This document shows positions 5,266 through 11,392 of a stretch of DNA of 12,775 nucleotides, in pieces. Numbering within the stretch: position 1 is the first letter of the stretch; the number at the start of each line of letters is the position of its first letter. Below the pieces are notes generated by a model that was given only the letters and a program-made list of their open reading frames with translations, ran no database searches and was not told where the DNA came from. Both the position numbers and the translations under genes were made by a program. Origin of the DNA: Candidatus Omnitrophota bacterium (GTDB lineage Bacteria; Omnitrophota; Gorgyraeia; Aquiviventales; Aquiviventaceae); the NCBI GenBank assembly GCA_016206585.1, contig JACQRE010000081.1:1-12775 (forward strand). Direction: 5' to 3'.

Positions 5266-7178
5266 CAGTCGGTCGCCAGCCCGCCGAAGGAGAGCTGGGT
5301 GCCGCCCTCGCTCGACGAGGGGTAGACCAGGAGCGAGGGCCGTCCCACCAGCGTGATCTTCCCGATGGCCGGCTCGTAAATCGCGCGCTCGCTCAGGGCG
5401 GTGTTCTGGTTCTGGTGGATCCGCACGCGGCCGATGGCCTCGGCGTAGCGGATCGTGTGCGTCTTCTCATCGAGGTAGGCGACGAGCTTGTCGGAATAGA
5501 GGTCGCCGTTCGGATCCTGGACGTGCACGTTCTGCTCGAAGGTGGCGATCTGGCGCTCGTAGTCGAAGGCGAGCGGGCCGTCGCAGGTGATCGTCACCTG
5601 CTTCGGACCTTGCCCGCCAGGCAGGTCGTGGTCGCTGGGGTTGAGGACCATCTCGATGTCGCGCAGGAAGGTCGCGTGGTTGAGCACCGTCGAGCTCTCC
5701 AGACCGCGGCCGCGCAACAGCATGTGGTCGGTCTCCAGGCGGACGGAGGTGTCGGTGGCCATCTGGTTGCGGTCCGGCACCCAGTGCAGGAGCGGGGCGC
5801 TGAACCACAAGCCGTCGCTGGTGTGGATCGTCACGTCGTGCTCCATGCGGATGTGCCGGGTGCTCTGCTCCACCTGGGCGGCGCTGGCCGTCAGGTAGGC
5901 GGTCCGCGCCGGATCGAACCCGATCGCATCGGGGTGGTGGATCGTCACGATGTTCCCGTCCACGCTGGCCCCCCGGCCGCTGAGCTGCCAGCGCTTCGAG
6001 CCGTCCTCCTCGTAGCCCGTGAGCGTGAACTCGCTCATCTGCTCGGTGGCGTTCGGATCGGGGGTCACCGCCTCGGCCGCCGGCGGCTCCCCCATCAGGT
6101 CGGCGGCCTTCGGGACCCTTCCACACCCACTCGTCAGCGACAGGCAACATGCGACAAGCAGCACGGAACAACCAGCGAGTACCGACCGCAGGGCTCCCAG
6201 CGACGTGGCCTGTCGCCACGCAGGGTTCTGCGGTGTTGCGTCGCGCGGTAGAGGCTGTTGGTCATGTGTTGCTTGTCGCTTGTCGCTTGTTGCTGACGGT
6301 TGCGTCTTCCATCGCCGATGCATCCAGACCCACTGGTCCGGATACCGGCGGATGTACGACTGGACGACGTCGCTCCAGGCCTGCGTGAGTGCCGCCATCG
6401 CCTGCGTCCGGTCCGCCGTCTGCGGCGCCCTCAGGGGCGGCTCGACGACAAGCCGGAACGTCGCACCCTCCCGGACCAGGAAGCACGGCACGATGGGGGC
6501 CCCGGTCATGATCGACAGGGCCGCCGGTCCGACGGGCGTGTAGGCCGGATGGTTGAAGAAGCTCACGAAGATGCCGTCCAGGCTCTCGGTGTCCTGATCG
6601 GGCAGGATGCCGATGATCTGGTTGGCGCGCAGGAGCGTGGCGACGTCCCGCACCGAGCCGCGCGCGAACGTCGGTACGCCGCGCGCGCCCCGCAAGCCGA
6701 TCAGGAACGACTCATACTCGGGATACCGCAGCCGCCGCGCCAGCACCCCACCGTCGAACCCGAGGCTCTTGAGATACAGCGCGATGAGCTCCCAGTTGCC
6801 CAAGTGGGCCGTGAGGGCGATGGCCCCGTTGCCGCGCTCCAGCGCCTGCCGGAAATGATCGACGCCCTCGCCGGTCATCAGGCGCTGCAACTGCTGCGTC
6901 GAGAGCCTGGGCAGCAGCAACCACTCCATGACGTTCTGGCCGAGGTTGACGAAGACGCCCCGCGCCACCCGGCGGCGCTGAGCACTCGACAGCTCCTGGC
7001 TGAGCGCAAACTCCAAGTGGCGCAGCGTCAGGCGGCGCTGGGAGCCCAGGAGCCCGTAGGTGACGAGCCCCAGGAACCGGCCGATCGCGCGGGCCGCCGG
7101 CAGCGGCAGCCACTGGACGGCTGCTCGCAACCCCTGGAAACCCAAGTACATGACACGACGTCGGATGGGATGTTTCAT
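5265..7178 (-). CDS. Fused lipid A acyltransferase (LpxL-like) + LptC + LptA-like protein
   Basis: One uninterrupted frame of 637 residues. Residues 1-291 are a lysophospholipid/lauroyl acyltransferase of the LpxL/HtrB family: His125-Glu130 in HLGNWE is the H(X)4E catalytic motif, followed by LPDQDT (192-197), GAPIVP (226-231) and the family end DQWVWMHRRW. Residues 292-335 are a polar, basic linker. Residues 333-351 are a hydrophobic segment ending in LTSGC (Cys352), like a lipoprotein signal. Residues 383-513 resemble LptC, and 525-620 resemble LptA/OstA. Membrane sidedness would fit: acyltransferase in the cytoplasm, LptC/LptA in the periplasm. The linker and hydrophobic segment are encoded by inverted heptamer arrays. 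A separate lptCA start is possible (GTG at 6164) but has no ribosome site. The ATG at 7178 also has none. It is the first gene after the promoter at 7200-7228. Confidence 0.82.
   Translation of the reverse strand: MKHPIRRRVMYLGFQGLRAAVQWLPLPAARAIGRFLGLVTYGLLGSQRRLTLRHLEFALSQELSSAQRRRVARGVFVNLGQNVMEWLLLPRLSTQQLQRLMTGEGVDHFRQALERGNGAIALTAHLGNWELIALYLKSLGFDGGVLARRLRYPEYESFLIGLRGARGVPTFARGSVRDVATLLRANQIIGILPDQDTESLDGIFVSFFNHPAYTPVGPAALSIMTGAPIVPCFLVREGATFRLVVEPPLRAPQTADRTQAMAALTQAWSDVVQSYIRRYPDQWVWMHRRWKTQPSATSDKRQATHDQQPLPRDATPQNPAWRQATSLGALRSVLAGCSVLLVACCLSLTSGCGRVPKAADLMGEPPAAEAVTPDPNATEQMSEFTLTGYEEDGSKRWQLSGRGASVDGNIVTIHHPDAIGFDPARTAYLTASAAQVEQSTRHIRMEHDVTIHTSDGLWFSAPLLHWVPDRNQMATDTSVRLETDHMLLRGRGLESSTVLNHATFLRDIEMVLNPSDHDLPGGQGPKQVTITCDGPLAFDYERQIATFEQNVHVQDPNGDLYSDKLVAYLDEKTHTIRYAEAIGRVRIHQNQNTALSERAIYEPAIGKITLVGRPSLLVYPSSSEGGTQLSFGGLATD
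6132..6298. repeat. Inverted pair of 7-bp tandem arrays inside the acyltransferase-LptC junction
   Basis: The left array on the plus strand is built on GCGACAA/GCAACAT units (6132-6173). The right array is TTGTCGC/TTGTTGC (6266-6298), the reverse complement. Segments 6132-6164 and 6266-6298 match at 28 of 33 positions. Unlike the other arrays, both lie within an open reading frame: the right array encodes about residues 294-304 (SATSDKRQATH) and the left encodes about 336-348 of the hydrophobic segment. Confidence 0.82.
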
Positions 7179-7198
7179 GAGTGTCGGTGTAAACACTC
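7179..7198. promoter_or_regulatory. Palindrome at the transcription start of the LPS export run
   Basis: GAGTGT (7179-7184) and ACACTC (7193-7198) are perfect inverted half-sites separated by eight bases. The palindrome spans the predicted transcription start and ends at the base before the ATG at 7178. This is where an operator would sit; it also occupies the place of a Shine-Dalgarno sequence. A binding protein is not identified. Confidence 0.45.
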
Positions 7199-7199
7199 T

Positions 7200-7228
7200 A
7201 TGATACGCCTTCGTGAAAGCAGCGTCAA
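7200..7228 (-). promoter_or_regulatory. Sigma-70-type promoter
   Basis: The -35 box TTGACG (7223-7228), a 17-bp spacer and the -10 box TATCAT (7200-7205) match the consensus at five of six positions in each box. The start would be near 7193, giving a leader of about 15 bases before the acyltransferase fusion. It lies just after the HTH gene terminator, as expected for a new transcription unit. Confidence 0.8.
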
Positions 7229-7233
7229 GACAC

Positions 7234-7268
7234 GGAGGGTGGAGGGACAGCGGTGCGAGGTGAGAGGT
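7234..7268. repeat. Degenerate 7-bp tandem array
   Basis: Five heptamers, GGAGGGT, GGAGGGA, CAGCGGT, GCGAGGT and GAGAGGT, fill the space between the terminator T-tract and the -35 box. It has no inverted partner nearby. It looks like a decayed member of the arrays seen at other gene boundaries. Confidence 0.45.
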
Positions 7269-7271
7269 CAG

Positions 7272-7303
7272 AAAAACAAAAGAGGGCAGACTCACTGCCC
7301 TCT
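7272..7303 (-). terminator. Intrinsic terminator after the HTH gene
   Basis: On the minus strand AGAGGGCAG (7303-7295) and CTGCCCTCT (7289-7281) form a perfect 9-bp stem with a 5-base loop, followed directly by TTTGTTTTT. It lies 24 bases after the HTH gene stop and separates the two transcription units. Confidence 0.9.
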
Positions 7304-7327
7304 GACTTCTGGAAGCGATGGACCCGC

Positions 7328-7534
7328 TTAACCGGAGTTGCGGTGCATCTGCGTCTCAAGCCATTGGTCCAGCACGTCGCGCTTGAAACGCCACTGGCCT
7401 CCGATCTTGGCGGCAGGTACCCGGCCCTCTCGGGTCAGCTTGTAGACCGTCATCGCGTGGAGGCCAAGGTACTTGGCCACCTCGCGGAGGGTCATGATCT
7501 GCTCTTTGGAGTGTGAGGCGCCGTTTTTCTTCAT
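7328..7534 (-). CDS. Small excisionase-family (MerR-like) HTH DNA-binding protein
   Basis: A 68-residue protein that is almost wholly one winged-helix domain: MTLREVAKYLGLHAMTVYKL (14-33) is the helix-turn-helix, and GRVPAAKIGGQWRFKRDVLDQWLE (37-60) is the wing and last helix. This is the family named excisionase/BldC-like, found both in phage recombination directionality factors and in chromosomal regulators. No integrase or attachment site is present, so a regulator is more likely. It stands alone between the KDO run and the LPS export run, with its own candidate promoter and a strong terminator. The ATG at 7534 has only a weak ribosome site; an alternative start is Met14 (7495), which would leave just the HTH domain. 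Its targets are unknown; the phased repeats upstream are one candidate. Confidence 0.85.
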   Translation of the reverse strand: MKKNGASHSKEQIMTLREVAKYLGLHAMTVYKLTREGRVPAAKIGGQWRFKRDVLDQWLETQMHRNSG

Positions 7535-7555
7535 GTGTCACCGTCTTCTTCGGGA

Positions 7556-7585
7556 AGTATGCCATATCGACGCGTAAATCTTCAA
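7556..7585 (-). promoter_or_regulatory. Candidate promoter of the HTH gene
   Basis: TTGAAG (7580-7585), 18 bp, CATACT (7556-7561): four of six matches in each box. It lies in the only AT-rich stretch of this GC-rich window (about 7561-7610), with the start expected near 7549, about 15 bases before the ATG. Confidence 0.4.
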
Positions 7586-7620
7586 TACTTTTGCTAAATT
7601 TTTACCAGTGTTGGCGCACA

Positions 7621-7650
7621 GGGCTTGGGAGGGCTTAAGAAGGCTTAAGC
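7621..7650. repeat. Three 10-bp phased repeats upstream of the HTH gene
   Basis: GGGCTTGGGA, GGGCTTAAGA and AGGCTTAAGC follow each other with a period of exactly ten bases, so the GGCTT cores fall on one face of the helix. The last two also form a perfect 7-bp inverted repeat (GCTTAAG, 7633-7639; CTTAAGC, 7644-7650). There is no T-run on the minus-strand side, so it is not a normal kdsC terminator. It sits about 35-65 bp upstream of the candidate -35 box. Confidence 0.6.
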
Positions 7651-7678
7651 AACGTCATCCGTCGTGGTGGGGTGGGAG

Positions 7679-8221
7679 CTACACGTACCGGTGCAGCACC
7701 TGGTCCCAGAGCCCCTTGGCCTGGAGAATCAGGTCGACGACTTCGCGCACGGCACCCCGGCCGCCGTCTTTGCGGGTCACGTAGTGGCTGGCCTGCTTGA
7801 CCTCATCGACGGCGTTGGGCACCGCCACGGCGAAGCCGACCCGCCGGAGCATCGGCAGCTCCATGAGGTCATCGCCGACCGCGCAGACCTGCTCGTCAGT
7901 GACGCGGAAGCACTTCAGCAGCTGTTCGTAGGTGGGCAGCTTCAGCAGGCGCTTCTGGGCCAGGAAATCGATGTGCAGCTCCTTGGCGCGGCGTTTGATG
8001 AGGCGGGAGTGGCGCGCCGTGATGATGGCGGACTTCAGCCCGGCCCGGTTCCAGAACACCAGCCCGGCACCATCCTGCACGTCGAAGCACTTCAGCTCGT
8101 CGCCGTAGTCGGCATAGATGATGCGGCCGTCGGTGAGCACCCCGTCCACGTCGAGCAGCAGGACGCTGACCCGGGAGGCGCGCTGTACTAGCTCCGGCGA
8201 GAGCCCGGTCAATGCGCTCAT
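7679..8221 (-). CDS. kdsC: 3-deoxy-D-manno-octulosonate 8-phosphate phosphatase (HAD family)
   Basis: Removes the phosphate from KDO 8-phosphate, the third step of KDO synthesis in the cytoplasm. The 180-residue protein is a cap-less HAD phosphatase like known KdsC tetramers. The nucleophile and acid/base are Asp24 and Asp26 in LLDVDGVLTDG; Thr68 is in IITAR, Lys90 in AQKRL, and Asp117/Asp118 in AVGDDLMELPML. GGRGAVREV at 153-161 is the KdsC C-terminal motif that reaches into the neighbouring active site. Its ATG comes three bases after the stop of the secretion-type ATPase, so it is in the same transcript as kdsA and the isomerase gene. Confidence 0.95.
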   Translation of the reverse strand: MSALTGLSPELVQRASRVSVLLLDVDGVLTDGRIIYADYGDELKCFDVQDGAGLVFWNRAGLKSAIITARHSRLIKRRAKELHIDFLAQKRLLKLPTYEQLLKCFRVTDEQVCAVGDDLMELPMLRRVGFAVAVPNAVDEVKQASHYVTRKDGGRGAVREVVDLILQAKGLWDQVLHRYV

Positions 8222-8224
8222 CCG

Positions 8225-9496
8225 TTACGCGTCCTCCGCCTCGCCGGTCACGCGCAAGACCTCCTCGATGGTCGTCAGGCCCTGGGCGACCTTTTCCAGC
8301 CCGTTGAGGCGCATGGTGCGGAAGCCGAACCCCCCGGGGCGGCTGGACGACTGACCCGATGCGCGCTCGATGATCTGCTGCCGCAGGTCATCGGTGAGCA
8401 GCAGCAGCTCAAAGATCCCCATGCGGCCCTGGAAGCCGGTGCGGTTGCACGCCGGGCAACCGACCCCCTTGCGGATGGCGTTGAGGCTCGCCGGCGGCGG
8501 GAGCGAGCCAGCCTCCTTGGCCCACAGCGCCGCGAAGGCCTGCGTGGTCACCGGATCCGGCGTCTTGCACTGCGGGCAGAGCAGCCGCACGAGCCGCTGG
8601 GCCACGACCCCGGTGATGGACGAGACGATGAGGTGCGGCTCGATGCCCATTTCGATCAGGCGGGTGGCGGCCCCGTAGGCGTTGCGGGTGTGCATCGTCG
8701 ACAGGACGAGGTGCCCCGTCAGTGCCGCCCGCACGGCGATCTCGGCGGTCTCCTTGTCGCGGATCTCGCCCACCATGATGATGTTCGCGTCCTGCCGCAG
8801 GATCGCGCGCAGCCCCGAGGCGAACGTCAGCCCGACCGCCGGGTTGATCTGGCCCTGGTCGATCCCGTCCACCTGGTACTCGACGGGATCCTCCAGCGTG
8901 ATGATCTTGATGCTCGGTGAGCGCACCTTGTTGAGCGCGGCGTAGAGCAGCGTCGTCTTGCCGCTGCCCGCCGGGCCGGTGACCACGATCATGCCGTTGG
9001 GCCGCCGGACGAGCCGCTCGAAATCCTTGAGGAAATCGGGCGGCAGCCCCAGCTGGTCCAGGGCCAGGAGGGGGGCCGAGCGGTCGAGGATGCGGAACAC
9101 CAGCACGTCGCCGAAGAGGGTGGGAAACGAGGAGAGGCGCAGGTCGATCTTGCGGCCGTTGACGTCGAAATCGATGCGGCCGTCCTGCGGTTTGCTGCGG
9201 CCGACCGCATCAGTCGCCATGCCCGCCTTCACTTTGATGGAGCGGAGGAGGTGGTCGCGGGTCTCCTGCGGCAGATCCAGCATCTCGTGCAGCATGCCGT
9301 CGATGCGGTAGCGGATCCTCGCTCCGATCGGGGCCGGCTCGATGTGGATGTCGCTGGCCTTGATCTGGATCCCGTAGGCGAGGATGAGCTGGGCGAGCTT
9401 GATGATGAAGGGATCGTCCGTGGTGGCCGCCGCCCCCGCACGGGGGGCCTGCGTCACCCGCAGGTCGTCGTAGAGCTCCTTCAGCGTCTTGGGCAT
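8225..9496 (-). CDS. PilB/GspE-family secretion or pilus ATPase without the N1 domain
   Basis: Hexameric ATPase family that drives type II secretion or type IV pilus assembly at the inner membrane. At 423 residues it is shorter than GspE (about 500) or PilB (about 570): it begins directly in the N2 domain (SDIHIEP at 48-54) and lacks the N-terminal domain that docks on the membrane platform. The ATPase core is complete: Walker A GPAGSGKTT (174-182), Asp box LEDPVE (201-206), Walker B IMVGEIRDKETA (240-251), His box TGHLVLSTMHT (260-270), and a four-Cys zinc site (Cys307, 310, 347, 350). It lies 14 bases after the isomerase stop and three before kdsC. No other secretion or pilus gene is in the window, so its partner machine is unknown. 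Confidence 0.9.
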   Translation of the reverse strand: MPKTLKELYDDLRVTQAPRAGAAATTDDPFIIKLAQLILAYGIQIKASDIHIEPAPIGARIRYRIDGMLHEMLDLPQETRDHLLRSIKVKAGMATDAVGRSKPQDGRIDFDVNGRKIDLRLSSFPTLFGDVLVFRILDRSAPLLALDQLGLPPDFLKDFERLVRRPNGMIVVTGPAGSGKTTLLYAALNKVRSPSIKIITLEDPVEYQVDGIDQGQINPAVGLTFASGLRAILRQDANIIMVGEIRDKETAEIAVRAALTGHLVLSTMHTRNAYGAATRLIEMGIEPHLIVSSITGVVAQRLVRLLCPQCKTPDPVTTQAFAALWAKEAGSLPPPASLNAIRKGVGCPACNRTGFQGRMGIFELLLLTDDLRQQIIERASGQSSSRPGGFGFRTMRLNGLEKVAQGLTTIEEVLRVTGEAEDA

Positions 9497-9510
9497 GTGG
9501 TGCTAGTCCC

Positions 9511-10467
9511 TCACAATCCTGCTTTTAACAGATCCTGGACGTCGAGCAGCCCGACGGGCTTGCGATGGCCGTCGACCACGACGAGCTCGTCGATCTTGTG
9601 CTCGCGCAGGACGCGCAGCGCCTCCGCCGCGAGCCGGTCGGCCTCAATCGTTTTCGGCCGGCGGGTCATCACGTCGCGCACCCGCTGCTCGGCGAGGTTG
9701 GGGGTGGAGTCGACGTGCCGGCGCAGATCCCCGTCGGTGAAGATCCCGATCAGCTGTCCCTTGCCGTCGACGACGCTGGCACAGCCCGCGCGCGCCCTGG
9801 TGATGGCCAGCAGCACCTGCTTCACGCGCGCCGTCTCCCGGACGACCGGGTTGGCCTCGCGCATGCGCATAAGATCGCGCACCCGCAGCAGCAGCCGCCG
9901 CCCAAGCTGCCCGCCCGGATGGAGCAGGGCGAAGTCGCGCTCCTTGAACTTCTTGCGCTCCGCGACGACCACCGCCAGCGCATCGCCCATCGCCAGCATG
10001 GCGGTCGTGGACGACGTCGGGGCCAGGTTCAGCGAGCAGGCCTCCTGCGTGACGCTGACATCGAGCACCACGTCGCTGTGCCTCGCCAGCGTCGAGCGGG
10101 GATTGCCGGTCAGCGCGATGAGACGCGAGCCGAAGCGCTTGATGAGCGGCAGCAGGCGCGTCAGCTCCTCGGTCTCGCCGCTGTTCGAGAGGGCGATCAG
10201 CACGTCCTCCCGCGTGATGCGGCCCAGATCGCCATGGATCGCCTCGGCTGGATGCACCCAGTGGCTGGGGGTGCCCGTCGAGGCCAGCGTCGCCGAGAGC
10301 TTCTGGCCGATGAGGCCGGCCTTGCCCATGCCGGTGACGACGACACGCCCCTTGCAGCCAGCAAGGAGGGTCACCGCCGACTCGAAGGATCGGCCCACCC
10401 GCGGGATGAGCCGCCGGATCGCCTCCGCCTCGATGCGCAGCACTTCCCTGGCGCGCGCGATGCTCAT
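9511..10467 (-). CDS. kdsD: D-arabinose 5-phosphate isomerase (KpsF/GutQ family)
   Basis: Converts ribulose 5-phosphate to arabinose 5-phosphate, the sugar substrate of KdsA. The 318-residue protein has the family layout: a SIS domain (about 25-195) followed by two CBS domains (about 199-255 and 265-316). The SIS domain shows VVTGMGKAGLIGQKLSATL (43-61), the HPAEAIHGDLG segment (72-82), SNSGETEE (94-101), LAPTSSTTAMLAMGDALAV (148-166) and HPGGQLGR (183-190). The placement between kdsA and kdsC favours the LPS isomerase over the capsule (KpsF) or sorbitol (GutQ) paralogue. Its ATG overlaps the kdsA stop (ATGA), so the two are probably coupled in translation. Confidence 0.95.
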   Translation of the reverse strand: MSIARAREVLRIEAEAIRRLIPRVGRSFESAVTLLAGCKGRVVVTGMGKAGLIGQKLSATLASTGTPSHWVHPAEAIHGDLGRITREDVLIALSNSGETEELTRLLPLIKRFGSRLIALTGNPRSTLARHSDVVLDVSVTQEACSLNLAPTSSTTAMLAMGDALAVVVAERKKFKERDFALLHPGGQLGRRLLLRVRDLMRMREANPVVRETARVKQVLLAITRARAGCASVVDGKGQLIGIFTDGDLRRHVDSTPNLAEQRVRDVMTRRPKTIEADRLAAEALRVLREHKIDELVVVDGHRKPVGLLDVQDLLKAGL

Positions 10468-11387
10468 CCCGAACTTCCCGCCCGGCTTTTGACGACCTTG
10501 CGGCCTTGTGACCTGGTGACCTTGTGACCGCTATTCAGCGCCGAGCGGATCGCTTGAACTTCTTCAAGCAACCGCGGCAGATCCGCGAGGCGCAGCATGT
10601 TCGGGCCGTCGACCGGCGCGTGATCCGGATCTTCATGGACCTCAAGGAAGATCCCGTGGCAGAACCCGGTCGCCACCGCCGCCCGCACGAGGGTGGGCAC
10701 GAACTCGCGCTGTCCCCCTGAGGCCTCGCCCAGCCCGCCGGGCAGCTGCACCGAGTGGGTGCCGTCGTAGATGACCGGGCAGTCGAACCCCGCGAGCACC
10801 TGAAGGCTGCGCAGGTCGGAGACCAGGTTGTTGTAGCCGAAGCTGGCCCCCCGTTCGGTGACCAGCACCGACCGGTTGCCGGCCGCGTGCGCCTTGTCGA
10901 TCACGTGCCGCATGTCCCAGGGTGCGAGGAACTGGCCCTTCTTGATGTTCATCGGCTTGCCGGCCTTGGCCACCGCCGTGACGAAGTCGGTCTGGCGGCA
11001 GAGGAATGCCGGCACCTGCAGCACGTCGAGCACCTCGGCGGCCGGCCCCACCTCCTCGCGGCAGTGCACGTCGCTGAGCACCGGCAACCCCAGCCTGCGC
11101 TTCACGCTGGCGAGGATCCTGAGCCCCGCCTTCGCCCCGGGCCCGCGATAAGAGCGTCCCGAGGTGCGGTTGGCCTTGTCGTAGCTGCACTTGACGATGT
11201 AGGAGACGCCCGCCTGCTCGCACATCGTCGCCATGCGCTCGGCGTGCGAGAGCAGGTGCGACTCGCTCTCGATGACGTCCGGGCCGGCAATCAACACGAG
11301 GGGTTGGCCGGGCCCAATGGTGACAGGGCCAACCCTGACACAGACCTGAGACCTGAGACCTGAGACCTGAGACTGTGGAGCCTTCAT
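10464..11387 (-). CDS. kdsA: 3-deoxy-D-manno-octulosonate 8-phosphate synthase with repeat-encoded ends
   Basis: Condenses phosphoenolpyruvate and arabinose 5-phosphate to KDO 8-phosphate. The barrel runs from about residue 17 to 284, with KANRTS at 71-76, TERGASFGYNNLVSDLRSL at 177-195 and HSVQLPGG at 211-218. His211, Glu249 and Asp260 match the metal ligands of metal-dependent KdsA. The fourth position, Cys in metal-dependent enzymes and Asn in metal-independent ones (GPCVIE/GPNVIE), is Asp37 here (GAC codon read directly). At 307 residues it is longer than the usual 265-285: residues 5-15 are encoded by a perfect heptamer array and residues 287-298 by an octamer array. No later in-frame start precedes the barrel, so the N-terminal extension is probably real. 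It begins five bases after the pyrG stop. Confidence 0.93.
   Translation of the reverse strand: MKAPQSQVSGLRSQVCVRVGPVTIGPGQPLVLIAGPDVIESESHLLSHAERMATMCEQAGVSYIVKCSYDKANRTSGRSYRGPGAKAGLRILASVKRRLGLPVLSDVHCREEVGPAAEVLDVLQVPAFLCRQTDFVTAVAKAGKPMNIKKGQFLAPWDMRHVIDKAHAAGNRSVLVTERGASFGYNNLVSDLRSLQVLAGFDCPVIYDGTHSVQLPGGLGEASGGQREFVPTLVRAAVATGFCHGIFLEVHEDPDHAPVDGPNMLRLADLPRLLEEVQAIRSALNSGHKVTRSQGRKVVKSRAGSSG
10496..10529. repeat. 8-bp tandem array encoding the KdsA C-terminal tail
   Basis: CCTTGCGG, CCTTGTGA, CCTGGTGA and CCTTGTGA on the plus strand, four octamers in a row plus CC. Read on the minus strand in the kdsA frame they give GHKVTRSQGRKV. I found no inverted partner nearby. Confidence 0.75.
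11343..11375. repeat. Perfect 7-bp tandem array in the kdsA 5' end
   Basis: GACCTGA occurs four times in perfect tandem (11343-11370), followed by GACTG. On the minus strand it encodes residues 5-15 of KdsA (QSQVSGLRSQV). Its core GAGACC is the reverse complement of the array at 11461-11495, making an inverted pair across the pyrG stop and kdsA start. Confidence 0.88.
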
Positions 11388-11392
11388 GGTTG

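Noticed and set aside
82..5325. Long plus-strand open frames, for example 82-1452 and 3355-5325
   Set aside because: They lie antisense to clear serA, tig and lptB genes, have Arg/His/Leu-rich low-complexity products with no domain, and are expected from GC-rich codon bias.
7328..7534. Excisionase gene as a sign of a prophage or integrative element
   Set aside because: No integrase, attachment site, tRNA or phage gene is near; the gene is flanked by core LPS genes.
7633..7650. GCTTAAG/CTTAAGC hairpin as a kdsC terminator
   Set aside because: The stem is AT-rich and no T-run follows on the minus strand; it is better described as part of the 10-bp phased repeats.
10552..10569. Perfect 7-bp inverted repeat GCTTGAA-CTTC-TTCAAGC
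   Set aside because: It lies inside conserved kdsA coding sequence (LLEEVQAI region) and is explained by Glu/Leu codons; a chance hairpin is likely.
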